Shown here: positions 9,401 through 17,085 of the stretch, piece after piece
Layout of the letters: the number at the start of each line of letters is the position of its first letter
Position numbering within the stretch: position 1 is the stretch's first letter
NCBI GenBank assembly: GCA_002394235.1
Contig: DGTF01000018.1
Span: 132,727-194,043, forward strand
Direction: 5' to 3'
Source of the DNA: Eubacterium sp. UBA4343
Lineage (GTDB): Bacteria > Bacillota > Clostridia > Lachnospirales > Lachnospiraceae
DNA length: 61,317 bases
Made by a program: the position numbers and the translations under genes
The notes under the pieces: generated by a model
The model's input: only the letters and a program-made list of their open reading frames with translations
Told to the model about the DNA's origin: nothing
Database searches by the model: none

Positions 9401-10573
9401 GATAAAGACAGAATAGAAGAGACAATGCGTCTGCAGGAGGGTACCGAGATCCGGACAGCCGCCGGAGAGACACCAGAGGCAGTGGTTCGCGACCAAAGGA
9501 TACAGCTTCAGAAACCGCTTTCCTATCACAGGCTGGTAAGCGCCAAATGTCCGCTGGACTGGGTGATGATGGCGGCACCGTCCGGGAAGGTTCTCACGAT
9601 CCGTGAAGTGAGGGCGGAGGAGATGGCGGACAGAACGATGCAGTCGAATGTTGAAACGGACCGCATGGTGGACGCCCTCAGGCAGATGATTCGTTCTGAT
9701 GCGGTCTGCGACGGACAGGTCCATGATTTTCTGGATCGAAGAGAGAACTTCCATTATCCGTATCAGAGAGCGGCTGAGCTGCCGGCGAAGATGACCGTGA
9801 CAGAGATCAAGATGCGCTCCATGGAGGTCATGGAGGAGGAAAAAGGAGCGGAGCCCTTTGCGGAGGAGCCGGAGGTTCCGTATGTTCCGGAATTCATGAG
9901 AGAGGAAGGACACAGAGAAGCTGCGGGAGCGGCGAGGGGAACCATTTACCATCATGTGTTGGAATGCCTGGATTATCTGTCCGTGGACCGGATTTTCCGG
10001 AGAGAGGAAACCGGAGGCGAATCGTCCGGGGATCCGGAACTTCAGGAAGGATTCGCAGAGAATCCGGAAGTCAAAGAAGGACTCGCGGGGGATCCGGATC
10101 TTGAGGAAAGGATTGAAGAGGAGATCCGAAGGCAAGTGCGGGATATGGTGTCGCGGGGTCTTCTGTCAGAGACTGACGCGGCATGTGTGATGCCGGAGGA
10201 TTTTGTGAGGTTCCTGACATCGGGGATCGGAATGCGGATGCGCAGGGCGGCGCTGGCGGGAGTCTTGCGCAGGGAGCAGCCCTTCGTCATCGATATTCCG
10301 GCAAAAGACATTGACAGCAGCTGGCCGGCGGATGAGAACATTCTGGTGCAGGGTACGATTGACGCATATTTTTCCGAAAACGCAAAATATGTGATCGTCG
10401 ATTACAAGACGGACAAAGTTCGCACCGGTGACGGCAGAGATCTGGTGGAGAAGTATCAGAAGCAGCTGGAATATTACAGCCGGGCTCTTTCCGGAATCAC
10501 CGGAGTCGAAGTGGCGGAGACGTATATTTATTCGGTTGCGCTGGGGAGGGATATCCGCGTCAGTGGATACTGA
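6482..10573 (+). CDS. addA: AddA subunit of AddAB helicase-nuclease
   Basis: 1363 residues, over 100 longer than typical AddA. UvrD-type helicase: Walker A ASAAAGSGKT (K30), Walker B-like ITDEYQDSN, and a C-terminal RecB nuclease motif IVDYKTDKV near residue 1308. It unwinds and degrades one strand of broken DNA ends with AddB. The extra length comes from three low-complexity inserts: about residues 150-205 (Glu/Asp/Ser-rich), 507-550 (AAxGNSG-like repeats) and 1175-1218 (12-residue repeats of the GDPELQEG type). They lie between conserved motifs, so the enzyme is probably active. AAGGAGG at the end of addB is the ribosome site, which suggests coupled translation. Confidence 0.95.
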   Translation: MAVKWTADQELVIRQRGTNILASAAAGSGKTAVLVEHIIRRVTDPDHPINIDQLLVVTFTRAAAGEMKDRIGRALEEKLREDPENVHLQRQGVLLHHAQINTIHGFCTYVIQNYFHRIHLDPGYRIAEEGELKMLKARVVQDMLEEQYQLSSGEGGAQESAEEDAKRAGYAEEADSADSLEKSMVSGDTEKQDSTDDLEKQTGMFRRFMDAYAPGKSDSRAEDLILKISKFAMSDPDPRQWLRNAADACRIDTAEKLSETDWMQDIVREAGMLVEDAVSLAEQNLAEAGNAGGPLGYIPALESDLELAEKLEGCRSYGDFYQVLSERNFAKLSSRKTTGEDPVLREQVKNSRNLFKNMIDSLRAESFSRSEEEILGELVRIKPYAEELVRLTELFMDRFAAAKRQRNIADFSDLEHFALRILLEKQEDGTYRRTDAARELAEQYAEIITDEYQDSNYIQEAILEAVSGTEEKRYDRFMVGDMKQSIYGFRMARPDLFLAKYMEYPLLSASSESGNMQKAAGKNSKAAVGNSGAAGENSETAVENSGIADRMQSVRINLDRNFRSRREVLDCTNAIFHRLMIPELGGIRYDDAQALHYGADYPEGEDPDFPKAELLLINKAAPEFEDDRSSEAMARAEALAIAGRIRELTASGKVWDRDAGAFRPLTYRDCVILMRSPGRWGDIFVSTLQDEGIPAYMTSKDGYFSALEVTTVLNYLNILDNPGQDIPLTAVLRSPIVGCTDAELAELRISDPEGSMYQIVKEYADGGEKEQNPALAAKLRAFLGQLSDFRERIPCTEVHELIGQVIGETGYGRYASAMPAGAQREANLKMLVEKAVDYEKTSYHGLFNFIRYIERMKKYEVDYGEVNLFSEAENTVRIISVHKSKGLEFPVVFVAGLGNHFNFKDAQSRIVLHAKYGIGMEMVDPDRHTRCSSVMQNAIRKAIRRDTLGEEIRILYVAMTRAIEKLILTGIVSDKDRIEETMRLQEGTEIRTAAGETPEAVVRDQRIQLQKPLSYHRLVSAKCPLDWVMMAAPSGKVLTIREVRAEEMADRTMQSNVETDRMVDALRQMIRSDAVCDGQVHDFLDRRENFHYPYQRAAELPAKMTVTEIKMRSMEVMEEEKGAEPFAEEPEVPYVPEFMREEGHREAAGAARGTIYHHVLECLDYLSVDRIFRREETGGESSGDPELQEGFAENPEVKEGLAGDPDLEERIEEEIRRQVRDMVSRGLLSETDAACVMPEDFVRFLTSGIGMRMRRAALAGVLRREQPFVIDIPAKDIDSSWPADENILVQGTIDAYFSENAKYVIVDYKTDKVRTGDGRDLVEKYQKQLEYYSRALSGITGVEVAETYIYSVALGRDIRVSGY

Positions 10574-10715
10574 TAAATCAGATGTTCTGGCAGGCTGCGG
10601 AGAAATCTTTTAACAGCTGTAAATGCTCTGACAAAAGGAATCGGAAATTTCTGCATATAAAATAAGAATACGCGTATATTAAATGTGTGTATACAAGAAA
10701 ATGGAGGTCAGCACA

Positions 10716-11909
10716 ATGATTAACACACAGATGGAAAAGCTGGGGAAAGCACCTTCGAAGATTCGTGAGATTTTTGAGTATGGAAAGAGAAGAAAGGCTG
10801 AGATCGGAGAGGAGAATGTGTTTGATTTCAGCATCGGGAATCCGAATGTTCCGGCTCCGGCGGATGTAAATGTGACGTATAAGAACCTGATTGATACGCA
10901 TGATGATATCTGGCTGCACGGTTATACCTCGGCACAGGGGGATCTGGATACGAGGCGCGCGGTCGCGGATGATCTGAATCGAAGATTCGGCACCTCCTTT
11001 AAAGCGTCCAACCTGTATATGACGTGCGGAGCGGCGGCGTCGCTGAAGATAACGATTACCGCAATGGTGCAGCCGGGAGATGAATTTGTTACGTTTACTC
11101 CGTTTTTTCCGGAGTACCGTGTGTTTGTCGAGACTTCTGGAGGAAAGCTGGTCACCTCTCCGACCGATCCGGAGACTTTCCAGATCGACTTTGCTCATCT
11201 GGAGGCAGTGATTACGGACAAGACGAAGGCGGTTCTTGTCAATTCCCCGAACAATCCTTCCGGTGTTGTGTTCCGGGAGGAATCCGTGAAAAAGCTGGCT
11301 TCTCTTCTCGAGGAGAAGGAGCAGGCGTACGGGCATACGATTTATCTGATTACGGATGAGCCGTACCGTGAGCTTGTGTATGATGAGGAGATCATGGTTC
11401 CGTATATGACAAAATATTACCGGGACACTGTGGTGTGCTATTCCTACAGCAAATCTCTCTCCCTGCCGGGTGAGCGGATCGGCTATATTCTGATTCCGGA
11501 TGAGGCGGATCAGGCAGCGGATTTGTATGCGGCAGTTGCGGGGGCGGGCCGTGCGCTGGGATATGTCTGTGCGCCGAGTCTTGCCCAGCATGTGATCGAA
11601 AGGTGCGTCGGACAGGTCGCGGATCTGTCTGTGTACAGGACGAACCGGGATCTTCTCTATGACGCTCTGACGGAATATGGGTACACCTGTGTTCATCCGG
11701 ACGGCGCGTTTTATCTGTTTGTGAAGGCTCTGGAGGAGGATGCGGTATCATTCTGTGAGAGAGCAAAGGATTTTGAGCTTCTGCTTGTTCCGGCGGACAG
11801 CTTCGGCACGCCCGGATATGTGAGGATTGCCTATTGTGTGACGACAGATCAGATCCGAAGAAGCCTGCCGGCATTCCGGAATCTGGCACAAGCCTACGGC
11901 AGAATCTGA
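10716..11909 (+). CDS. PLP-dependent aminotransferase, class I/II
   Basis: 397 residues. Fold-type I aminotransferase: SIGNPNVP near the N-terminus, NSPNNPSG, ITDEPYREL and the Schiff-base lysine K246 in SYSKSLSLPGERIGY. It transfers amino groups between an amino acid and a 2-oxo acid in the cytosol; aspartate- or aromatic-type substrates are plausible, but the exact one cannot be read. ATG 10716 follows GGAGGT (10703-10708). It is followed by an AT-rich 778-bp gap holding DnaA-box-like 9-mers. A class I/II enzyme related to MalY/PatB is less likely. Confidence 0.85.
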   Translation: MINTQMEKLGKAPSKIREIFEYGKRRKAEIGEENVFDFSIGNPNVPAPADVNVTYKNLIDTHDDIWLHGYTSAQGDLDTRRAVADDLNRRFGTSFKASNLYMTCGAAASLKITITAMVQPGDEFVTFTPFFPEYRVFVETSGGKLVTSPTDPETFQIDFAHLEAVITDKTKAVLVNSPNNPSGVVFREESVKKLASLLEEKEQAYGHTIYLITDEPYRELVYDEEIMVPYMTKYYRDTVVCYSYSKSLSLPGERIGYILIPDEADQAADLYAAVAGAGRALGYVCAPSLAQHVIERCVGQVADLSVYRTNRDLLYDALTEYGYTCVHPDGAFYLFVKALEEDAVSFCERAKDFELLLVPADSFGTPGYVRIAYCVTTDQIRRSLPAFRNLAQAYGRI

Positions 11910-12068
11910 AAATGTATTGCCACTTTTGTATACAAAATTCTCCTGATAAACGCATGATAAAAAAGTGCACAAATTGAAGAAGCTGCGATGAAAAATTTCT
12001 TTGAGCTGAGATTTTCATTCACAAAATAATCAACATTTCAGAAGGCCGGAAAGGCGCGTAAAATCGAG

Positions 12069-12111
12069 TTATCCACGAAGTTATCCACATTATCAACAAA
12101 AATGTGGGGAA
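12069..12111 (+). promoter_or_regulatory. DnaA-box-like cluster
   Basis: TTATCCACG (12069-12077), TTATCCACA (12081-12089, perfect consensus), TTATCAACA (12090-12098, one mismatch) and an inverted TGTGGGGAA (12103-12111, one mismatch), next to AT-rich DNA. dnaA/dnaN or rpmH are not adjacent, so this is not obviously oriC; it could be a DnaA-titration or regulatory site. Confidence 0.5.
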
Positions 12112-12529
12112 AATTACATGGTTACATAAGAGAAAATCGTGAACAGATGTTTTGTGAACAATCTCCAAAATATCCAAAATCCGGAAAAACCCGTGAAAAA
12201 GCCTTGACTTTTCTATAGTGAAACTATTGGATTCCCTATCTCTGAATTGTGTGGTGATCCTCAAAAAAATCTGACAAAATATGGAATCGTTTCTGTAATT
12301 CGTACATATACATGGTGTCGCTCTTTTGAAAACGGGTACGTCCGAAGGTTCACACACATGTAATTTGTACATATATATGGGGCTATATGGAGTGTATATG
12401 GAGTCACCTCCCGGCTGGAGAACTGTGACAGGGCTGGATTGTGCGGCGGGGTTCGCCGGGAGAACCAGATGATTCGATGCAGGGCAGGTGGATGCCGGAT
12501 GGGGATAAAGCGGGTGTGGATAAAGATGA

Positions 12530-12660
12530 AGCAGATCAAGACGAAGCAGATAAAGGTGAAGCAGACAATGGTGAAGCAGATAAGGTGAAGCAGATAAGAT
12601 GAAGCAGATAAGGTGAAGCAGATAAGATGAAGCAGATAAAGGTGAAGCTGATGAAGCGGA
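12530..12660 (+). repeat. Short-unit minisatellite upstream of trmB
   Basis: About eight imperfect 15-18 bp units of the form GATAAGGTGAAGCA, ending just before the trmB ribosome site GGAGGAG. Confidence 0.85.
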
Positions 12661-12687
12661 TACAGAGGATAATGGAGGAGAAAATAG

Positions 12688-13449
12688 ATGAGCAGGCTGC
12701 GTAATATACCGGGTGCTGCGGTTGTGATTCGCAGCAGTGAGTACTGCATACAGAATCCGGAGAATTTCCGTGGCAGGTGGGACGGTGTTTTTGAGAAGAA
12801 ACAGCCGCTGTATATTGAGATCGGGATGGGAAAGGGACATTTTCTGATGGATATGGCGGAGGCGTACCCGGACCGCAATTTTATCGGCATCGAGATGTAT
12901 GACAGCGTTCTGTTCCGGGCGGTTCAGAAGGCGGAGATGCGAGCGAGAATTCGGGCAGGAGCAGATCCGGAGAATGTTCATGGCCTATCCGCAGATGTGA
13001 AGGAAAGGCCGGGGTTGATGAGGAACTGCAATTTTCGTTTTCTCCGGATGGACGCAAGACAACTGACAGAGGTATTTGGAGAGGGGGAGGTCGACGGGAT
13101 CTATCTGAATTTTTCGGATCCGTGGCCGAAGGACCGTCACGCGGGGAGACGTCTGACATCGTCCGGATTTCTGAAACTTTACGAGAAAATCATGAGCAGG
13201 GAAGCACGGCTGGAATTCAAAACCGATAACCGGCAGCTCTTTGATTTTTCGCTGGAAGAGATTCGTGAAAACGGCTGGAAGCTTCTGCAGTATACCTTTG
13301 ATCTTCACAATGACCCGGAGATGAATCAGGGAAATATCATGACGGAATATGAGAAAAAATTCTCGGCCAGAGGAAACCGGATCTGTAAGCTCATCGCAGT
13401 GCCCCGGAAAGAGGAAAACTCTGAATGCGACAGAAAGATCCGGGTGTAA
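12688..13449 (+). CDS. trmB: tRNA (guanine-46-N7)-methyltransferase
   Basis: 253 residues. EIGMGKGHFL is the SAM motif, FSDPWPKDRHAGRRL carries the catalytic Asp and substrate-binding loop of TrmB, and TDNRQLFDFSL is the C-terminal family signature. It makes m7G46 in the variable loop of tRNAs. About 25 residues around GADPENVHGLSADVKE are inserted in the middle compared with usual TrmB. GGAGGAG precedes ATG 12688. The last residues (DRKIRV) and the stop codon are part of a downstream AAAGATCCGGGTGTAA repeat array, so the C-terminus has been shaped by repeat growth. Confidence 0.93.
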   Translation: MSRLRNIPGAAVVIRSSEYCIQNPENFRGRWDGVFEKKQPLYIEIGMGKGHFLMDMAEAYPDRNFIGIEMYDSVLFRAVQKAEMRARIRAGADPENVHGLSADVKERPGLMRNCNFRFLRMDARQLTEVFGEGEVDGIYLNFSDPWPKDRHAGRRLTSSGFLKLYEKIMSREARLEFKTDNRQLFDFSLEEIRENGWKLLQYTFDLHNDPEMNQGNIMTEYEKKFSARGNRICKLIAVPRKEENSECDRKIRV

Positions 13450-13522
13450 CGGAAAGATCCGGAAAGATCCGGGTGTAATGGAAAGATCCGGGTGTAACGT
13501 AAAGAAGATCCGGGTGTATCTT
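13434..13522 (+). repeat. AAAGATCCGGGTGTAA minisatellite
   Basis: Four to five imperfect units of about 12-22 bp. The first unit contains the trmB stop codon. Confidence 0.85.
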
Positions 13523-13532
13523 CGAGGAGTAA

Positions 13533-13632
13533 AAGCGAGATAAAACACGCTGCGCGAGTTTTATCTCGCTATCGCGACGCTCGCCGCACACGAATACTTC
13601 GCATTCGGCTGCGGCTCACTGTTCGCGTAAAT
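13533..13632 (-). repeat. Terminator-linked repeat, copy 2
   Basis: Full-length copy read on the minus strand. It starts at the right end, directly after the minus-strand T-tract of the 13634-13674 terminator. Confidence 0.95.
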
Positions 13633-13633
13633 T

Positions 13634-13674
13634 AAAGGAGACAGGACGGATGCGGATCCGGTCTGTCTCCTTTG
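13634..13674. terminator. Bidirectional terminator, trmB / dnaJ-like
   Basis: The 11-bp stem AAAGGAGACAG/CTGTCTCCTTT has A and T tracts on both sides and serves two converging genes. Confidence 0.8.
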
Positions 13675-13712
13675 TTCTTGGTGCATGGTCAGATTTGTTT
13701 CTGAGGGTTGGA

Positions 13713-14831
13713 TTAGTCACCGGAAGCGGCTGTGCCGCTTCGGTTCTCCGCGGCCTGATATGCCTTCAGTGCTTTCTGTTCTTCGCGCGTGAGAACCTTT
13801 GGAACCGCAATCTCAATCGTGACATATTCATCCCCGCAGACGCCTTTCATATCTTTTACGCCTTTGCCTTTCAATCTGATCTTGCTTCCGGACTGTGTGC
13901 CCTTCGGAATTCTGCACACGACTCTTCCGTTGAGTACGGGAACCTCGGTCTCGCCGCCGAAGACTGCTGTCGTGTATGGAATCTTTGCGGTTGTATACAA
14001 ATCATTTCCCTTACGTTCGAATCCGGGCATATTCTGAACGTTAACCTTGATGATCAGATCACCACTGGCACCATTCGGTTTCTGATGGCCCTTACCTCTC
14101 AGACGTATGGATTTGCCATCTTCGATGCCTGCCGGTATGCGGATCTCCAGAGTGCTTACATGGCCATCCGGGGAAGAAAGCTGTACCTTCCGGCTGCATC
14201 CGTTGACCGCATCCATGAAGCCGATGGTGATTTCTGAATGAAGGTCGTAGTCGGCATTGTTCATGCCTTCATAAAATCCACCGGTTCCGTCCTGTCCAAA
14301 GCCGCTGAACCCTGATCCGGATGAATAACCTTCAGAGGCACGGCCGTGTCTAAAGGAGTCACCGGTTTTGCCATGAAACATATTTCCGAACATCTGGCCG
14401 AAGATGTCATCTGCGCCATCTCCGTTAAAATGGAAGGACTGATATTTCCTGCCATCCGGGCCGTAGGATTGATAACTATAGCTCGTTCCGCCGTTTCCCC
14501 CTGTGAAGTTGCGGAAGAAATCCTCAGCTCCGGCTCTGCCGCCGCCAAAATCGCTTCTGCCGCCGTACGCATCATATGCCTCTTCATATTTTTTCGGATC
14601 CATGCCATTCTCAAATGCAGCCATGCCACACTTATCATAGATCCGCTTCTTTTCGGGATCGCTGAGGACAGCATACGCTTCATTGACCTCCTGGAATTTT
14701 TTCTCGGCCATTTTATCGCCGGGATTCATATCCGGGTGATAGCGTTTTGCCAGCTGACGGAAGGCTTTCTTGATCGCGTTTTCATCAGCTCCTTTGGGAA
14801 GACCAAGCACCTCGTAAAAATCTTTTTTCAT
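13713..14831 (-). CDS. DnaJ-like co-chaperone (class B, no zinc finger)
   Basis: 372 residues. The N-terminal J domain has HPD at residues 32-34, which triggers DnaK ATPase activity. A Gly/Phe-rich region follows (about 85-190), then two C-terminal beta domains (HSEITIGFMDAVNGCSRKVQL through GTQSGSKIRLKGKGV). The four CxxCxGxG zinc motifs of DnaJ proper are absent, so this is a CbpA/DnaJB-type protein. AAGGTGAG precedes the start. It lies downstream of hsp20 on the same strand, about 395 bp apart with a repeat copy between, so it is probably a separate transcript. Confidence 0.9.
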   Translation of the reverse strand: MKKDFYEVLGLPKGADENAIKKAFRQLAKRYHPDMNPGDKMAEKKFQEVNEAYAVLSDPEKKRIYDKCGMAAFENGMDPKKYEEAYDAYGGRSDFGGGRAGAEDFFRNFTGGNGGTSYSYQSYGPDGRKYQSFHFNGDGADDIFGQMFGNMFHGKTGDSFRHGRASEGYSSGSGFSGFGQDGTGGFYEGMNNADYDLHSEITIGFMDAVNGCSRKVQLSSPDGHVSTLEIRIPAGIEDGKSIRLRGKGHQKPNGASGDLIIKVNVQNMPGFERKGNDLYTTAKIPYTTAVFGGETEVPVLNGRVVCRIPKGTQSGSKIRLKGKGVKDMKGVCGDEYVTIEIAVPKVLTREEQKALKAYQAAENRSGTAASGD

Positions 14832-15015
14832 AATTATCTCACCTTCTTCCTGTTCTGGATTTCATACCCCTTCTGTTAAATGTTATGCTCATAGATAATG
14901 TGCCTCTGATTATTTATTCCCTCTGCTCATCCCGATGTGGCTGTGACGCAATATCTCGTTCGGATACATTACCTCATGCCTGCATGGATGACAATTATAT
15001 TCTGTATTCTCAAAA

Positions 15016-15060
15016 AGCTGTCACGTCGACTGAATCTCTCAGTGACATGACAGCTTATAA
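15016..15060 (+). terminator. Terminator-like hairpin before repeat copy 3
   Basis: A 9-bp stem AAGCTGTCA/TGACAGCTT is followed by ATAAATTT. It points plus-wards although both flanking genes are on the minus strand. Confidence 0.5.
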
Positions 15061-15061
15061 A

Positions 15062-15160
15062 TTTACGCGAACAGTGAACCGCAGCCGAATGCGAAGTATT
15101 CGTGTGCGGCGAGCGTCGCGATAGCGAGATAAAACTCGCGCAGCGTGTTTTATCTCGTTT
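15062..15160 (+). repeat. Terminator-linked repeat, copy 3
   Basis: Full-length copy with one change (GTGAACC for GTGAGCC). It begins right after the preceding hairpin. Confidence 0.95.
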
Positions 15161-15226
15161 CCTTGATTTCCGGGTGTCGCTTGACCCTGTCTGACACTGC
15201 TTTCAGCTGTCTGAACGGATCAGTTA

Positions 15227-15649
15227 TCAGCCTATCGCAATCTTCTTCGGTTCAGGAGTCTGCGGTTCTTTCTTCGCGATATGAATATTCAGAACACCGT
15301 TCTCGAACTTTGCAGTGATGTCGTTCTCGGAAACCTCATCGCCGACATAGAAACTGCGCTCCATATTCCCGCTGTATCTCTCGATCCGAACGATTTTGCC
15401 GTCTTTTTCCTTCTCATCCTTTTCCTTGGAATCCTTCACGGCCTTTATATTCAAAACACCCTCATTCAGGCTCAGGGAAATATTCTCTTTGCGGAATCCG
15501 GGAAGCTCGACCGTAAAGTCATAACCCTTCTCGTCTTCCCTGATGTCTGTCTTCATCACTCCATTTTCCTCAAAAAACGGTGCCTGGAAGAAATCACCTG
15601 TCCAATCATTTACAAAATCATTTCTGAAAATACTTGGCATATACATCAT
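15227..15649 (-). CDS. Hsp20 / alpha-crystallin small heat-shock protein
   Basis: 140 residues. The alpha-crystallin domain runs from about residue 35 (YDFTVELPGFRKENISLSLNEGVLNI) to the conserved GVLNIHIAKKEP near the C-terminus. It forms ATP-independent holdase oligomers that keep unfolding proteins soluble. AAGGAGG (15658-15664) sits 8 nt before the first of the clustered ATG codons. A consensus promoter that overlaps a CIRCE element lies about 260 bp upstream, so HrcA repression is likely. The 5-prime leader is long (about 245 nt). Confidence 0.93.
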   Translation of the reverse strand: MMYMPSIFRNDFVNDWTGDFFQAPFFEENGVMKTDIREDEKGYDFTVELPGFRKENISLSLNEGVLNIKAVKDSKEKDEKEKDGKIVRIERYSGNMERSFYVGDEVSENDITAKFENGVLNIHIAKKEPQTPEPKKIAIG

Positions 15650-15902
15650 AAGTCATTCCTCCTTCTGCTCATTCGTTCCGTTTCGAAAATGCCTGTTTCT
15701 CTGAATGAGTTCATGTAATTTCACATTTATTTTCCAACAGAAGAGCGGCAGTGGATTGCTTGCAGCACTTCTCAGAATCGGATGAAAACGGATCAGATCC
15801 AGATTCCCTTTGTTCCGGAATCTGTATCGGATGGTCTTTCTTCATCCCCCTCTCAGCCACTATGCTGTTTGGATTATCATCTGCTTTCTTCTGACATTAT
15901 GT

Positions 15903-15931
15903 ATACTAGCACCGGTTATTAGCACTGTCAA
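15903..15931 (-). promoter_or_regulatory. SigA promoter of hsp20
   Basis: On the minus strand: TTGACA (15931-15926), 17 bp, TAGTAT (15908-15903). The -35 box lies inside the CIRCE operator. Confidence 0.8.
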
Positions 15932-15945
15932 TAGGTGAGTGCTAA
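15919..15945. promoter_or_regulatory. CIRCE operator (HrcA site)
   Basis: TTAGCACTG, 9-bp spacer, GAGTGCTAA: one base off the canonical CIRCE inverted repeat (G for C at position 9). HrcA bound here would block the overlapping hsp20 promoter. Confidence 0.92.
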
Positions 15946-16006
15946 TTTTTTAAAAAACTTTTTCAGACATCCATCACAGCTTGTTTGTGGCCGTGAAGCC
16001 TGAGAC

Positions 16007-16107
16007 AAAAAACGCCGGACTGTGATAGACACAGTTCCGGCAGGAGTGCGAGCCAGAGCGCGAAGCCTGATAAAAAAGCCGGACTGTGATGATCACAGTC
16101 CGGCAAA
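16007..16107 (-). terminator. Tandem duplicated terminators after trxA
   Basis: Two near-identical GCCGGACTGTG hairpins (16007-16043 and 16072-16107), each followed on the minus strand by a T-tract. They look like a duplicated terminator. Confidence 0.85.
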
Positions 16108-16125
16108 AGTTCCAGATCCGACTTA

Positions 16126-16440
16126 TTATTTATTCCTGTCGATGATTGCTTCAAAGCTCTCAGAGTCTCTTGCGCCGACCACCTGATCGACCTTCTGGCC
16201 GTCCTTGATGAATACGAAGTTCGGGATGCTCTGTACGCCGAATTTTGCAGCGACATCCGGATTATTGTCTACGTTGATCTTTACAAACTTGACATCGTCA
16301 TAATCCTCGGAGAGGCTGTCCATAACGGGAGCCATCATTTTGCAGGGACCGCACCAGTCCGCGTACATATCTACAACGACAAGACCCTTTGCCTGCATTA
16401 CCTCCGCGTCGAAATCGTTCTGATTGATCATTTTCACCAT
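16126..16440 (-). CDS. trxA: Thioredoxin
   Basis: 104 residues, standard thioredoxin length. Active site W29-C30-G31-P32-C33 in DMYADWCGPCKMM; the cis-proline loop is QSIPNF. It is a cytosolic disulfide reductase that serves ribonucleotide reductase and peroxidases. The start at 16440 is set by AGGAGG (16450-16455) 9 nt upstream; the longer reading frame has no site. It lies next to the heat-shock genes and upstream of the duplicated terminator. Confidence 0.95.
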   Translation of the reverse strand: MVKMINQNDFDAEVMQAKGLVVVDMYADWCGPCKMMAPVMDSLSEDYDDVKFVKINVDNNPDVAAKFGVQSIPNFVFIKDGQKVDQVVGARDSESFEAIIDRNK

Positions 16441-16791
16441 GGTGTTATTCCTCCTGTGGTTTATCTGTATTCGCTGATAAGTTTTTGTACTGCCTGTATT
16501 GAACAATTACAATGTATCACAAAATTAAATTGCGCGCAAGTATTTTTGAAAAATCGTATCGGGTATTTTGTAAAAATCGTATCGGGTATGTTTCGGGTAT
16601 TTCGTCCACGACTGCTCATTTTCACACATTGTATAAATTCTCCTGTCCCGATCACATTTTTTGCGCGTGCATACTTTCCATATAAACACACAGCGAAACT
16701 GCGAATGGAAAAGGTTTCATTTGTGTATTTAAGATATGATGTTGATGTTGCGATCGTTGAATTATTGAAAAAGAAAGTTCATGATACGGGC

Positions 16792-16825
16792 TTGACATAA
16801 TGTGTACTACACTGTATAGTACACA
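16792..16825 (+). promoter_or_regulatory. SigA promoter with inverted-repeat operator
   Basis: TTGACA (16792-16797), 17 bp, TATAGT (16815-16820). A perfect 9-bp inverted repeat TGTGTACTA-N7-TAGTACACA (16801-16825) covers the spacer and the -10 box, as expected for a repressor site. The downstream gene is the L,D-transpeptidase. Confidence 0.75.
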
Positions 16826-16989
16826 CTATATAATAACAATTAAAGGTACATTGAGAAATACATTATGTATAAAAAGTGTCTACAGGATAGACGGGAAGGC
16901 TGAAGAGATTTATAATGTTTAAAATGCGTGTTTCAGGACGGAATATAGAGAGACCCTGAAGCTGGTGAGACCTGCAGAAGATAGAATAT

Positions 16990-17060
16990 TCTTTATTTAT
17001 TTTATAAGGAATAGTTTTATAAAGAATAGTTTTATTAAAGAAGAGCTTTATAAAGAAGAG
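16990..17060 (+). repeat. TTTATAAAGAATAG-type minisatellite
   Basis: About four imperfect 16-18 bp units directly upstream of the L,D-transpeptidase ribosome site. Confidence 0.7.
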
Positions 17061-17085
17061 TTCGGAACAGATAAGAGGAATTCGT

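Larger units (their letters stand above)
11910..12687. other. 778-bp gap between aminotransferase and trmB
   Basis: No convincing gene. From left to right it holds an AT-rich stretch, a cluster of DnaA-box-like 9-mers (12069-12111), two copies of a GTACATATAYATGG-like motif (12302-12315 and 12369-12382), and a short-unit GATAAGGTGAAGCA array just upstream of trmB. Confidence 0.6.
14832..15226. other. 395-bp gap, hsp20 to dnaJ-like
   Basis: Holds a hairpin (15016-15055, AAGCTGTCA/TGACAGCTT) and repeat copy 3. No gene seen. Confidence 0.6.
16441..17085. other. 645-bp gap, trxA / L,D-transpeptidase
   Basis: Very AT-rich. Contains a 22-27 bp ATCGTATCGGGTATTT-type repeat (16550-16600), a strong promoter with a 9-bp inverted repeat (16792-16825) and a TTTATAAAGAATAG-type repeat (16990-17060). 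No gene seen. Confidence 0.6.

Noticed and set aside
12061..12111. Chromosomal oriC
   Set aside because: DnaA-like boxes are present, but dnaA, dnaN, rpmH or gyr genes are not adjacent, so the origin claim is not supported.
13533..13632. Terminator-linked repeat as a group IIC intron remnant
   Set aside because: The target-site logic is similar, but 100 bp has no domain V or intron boundary motifs; kept only as an analogy.
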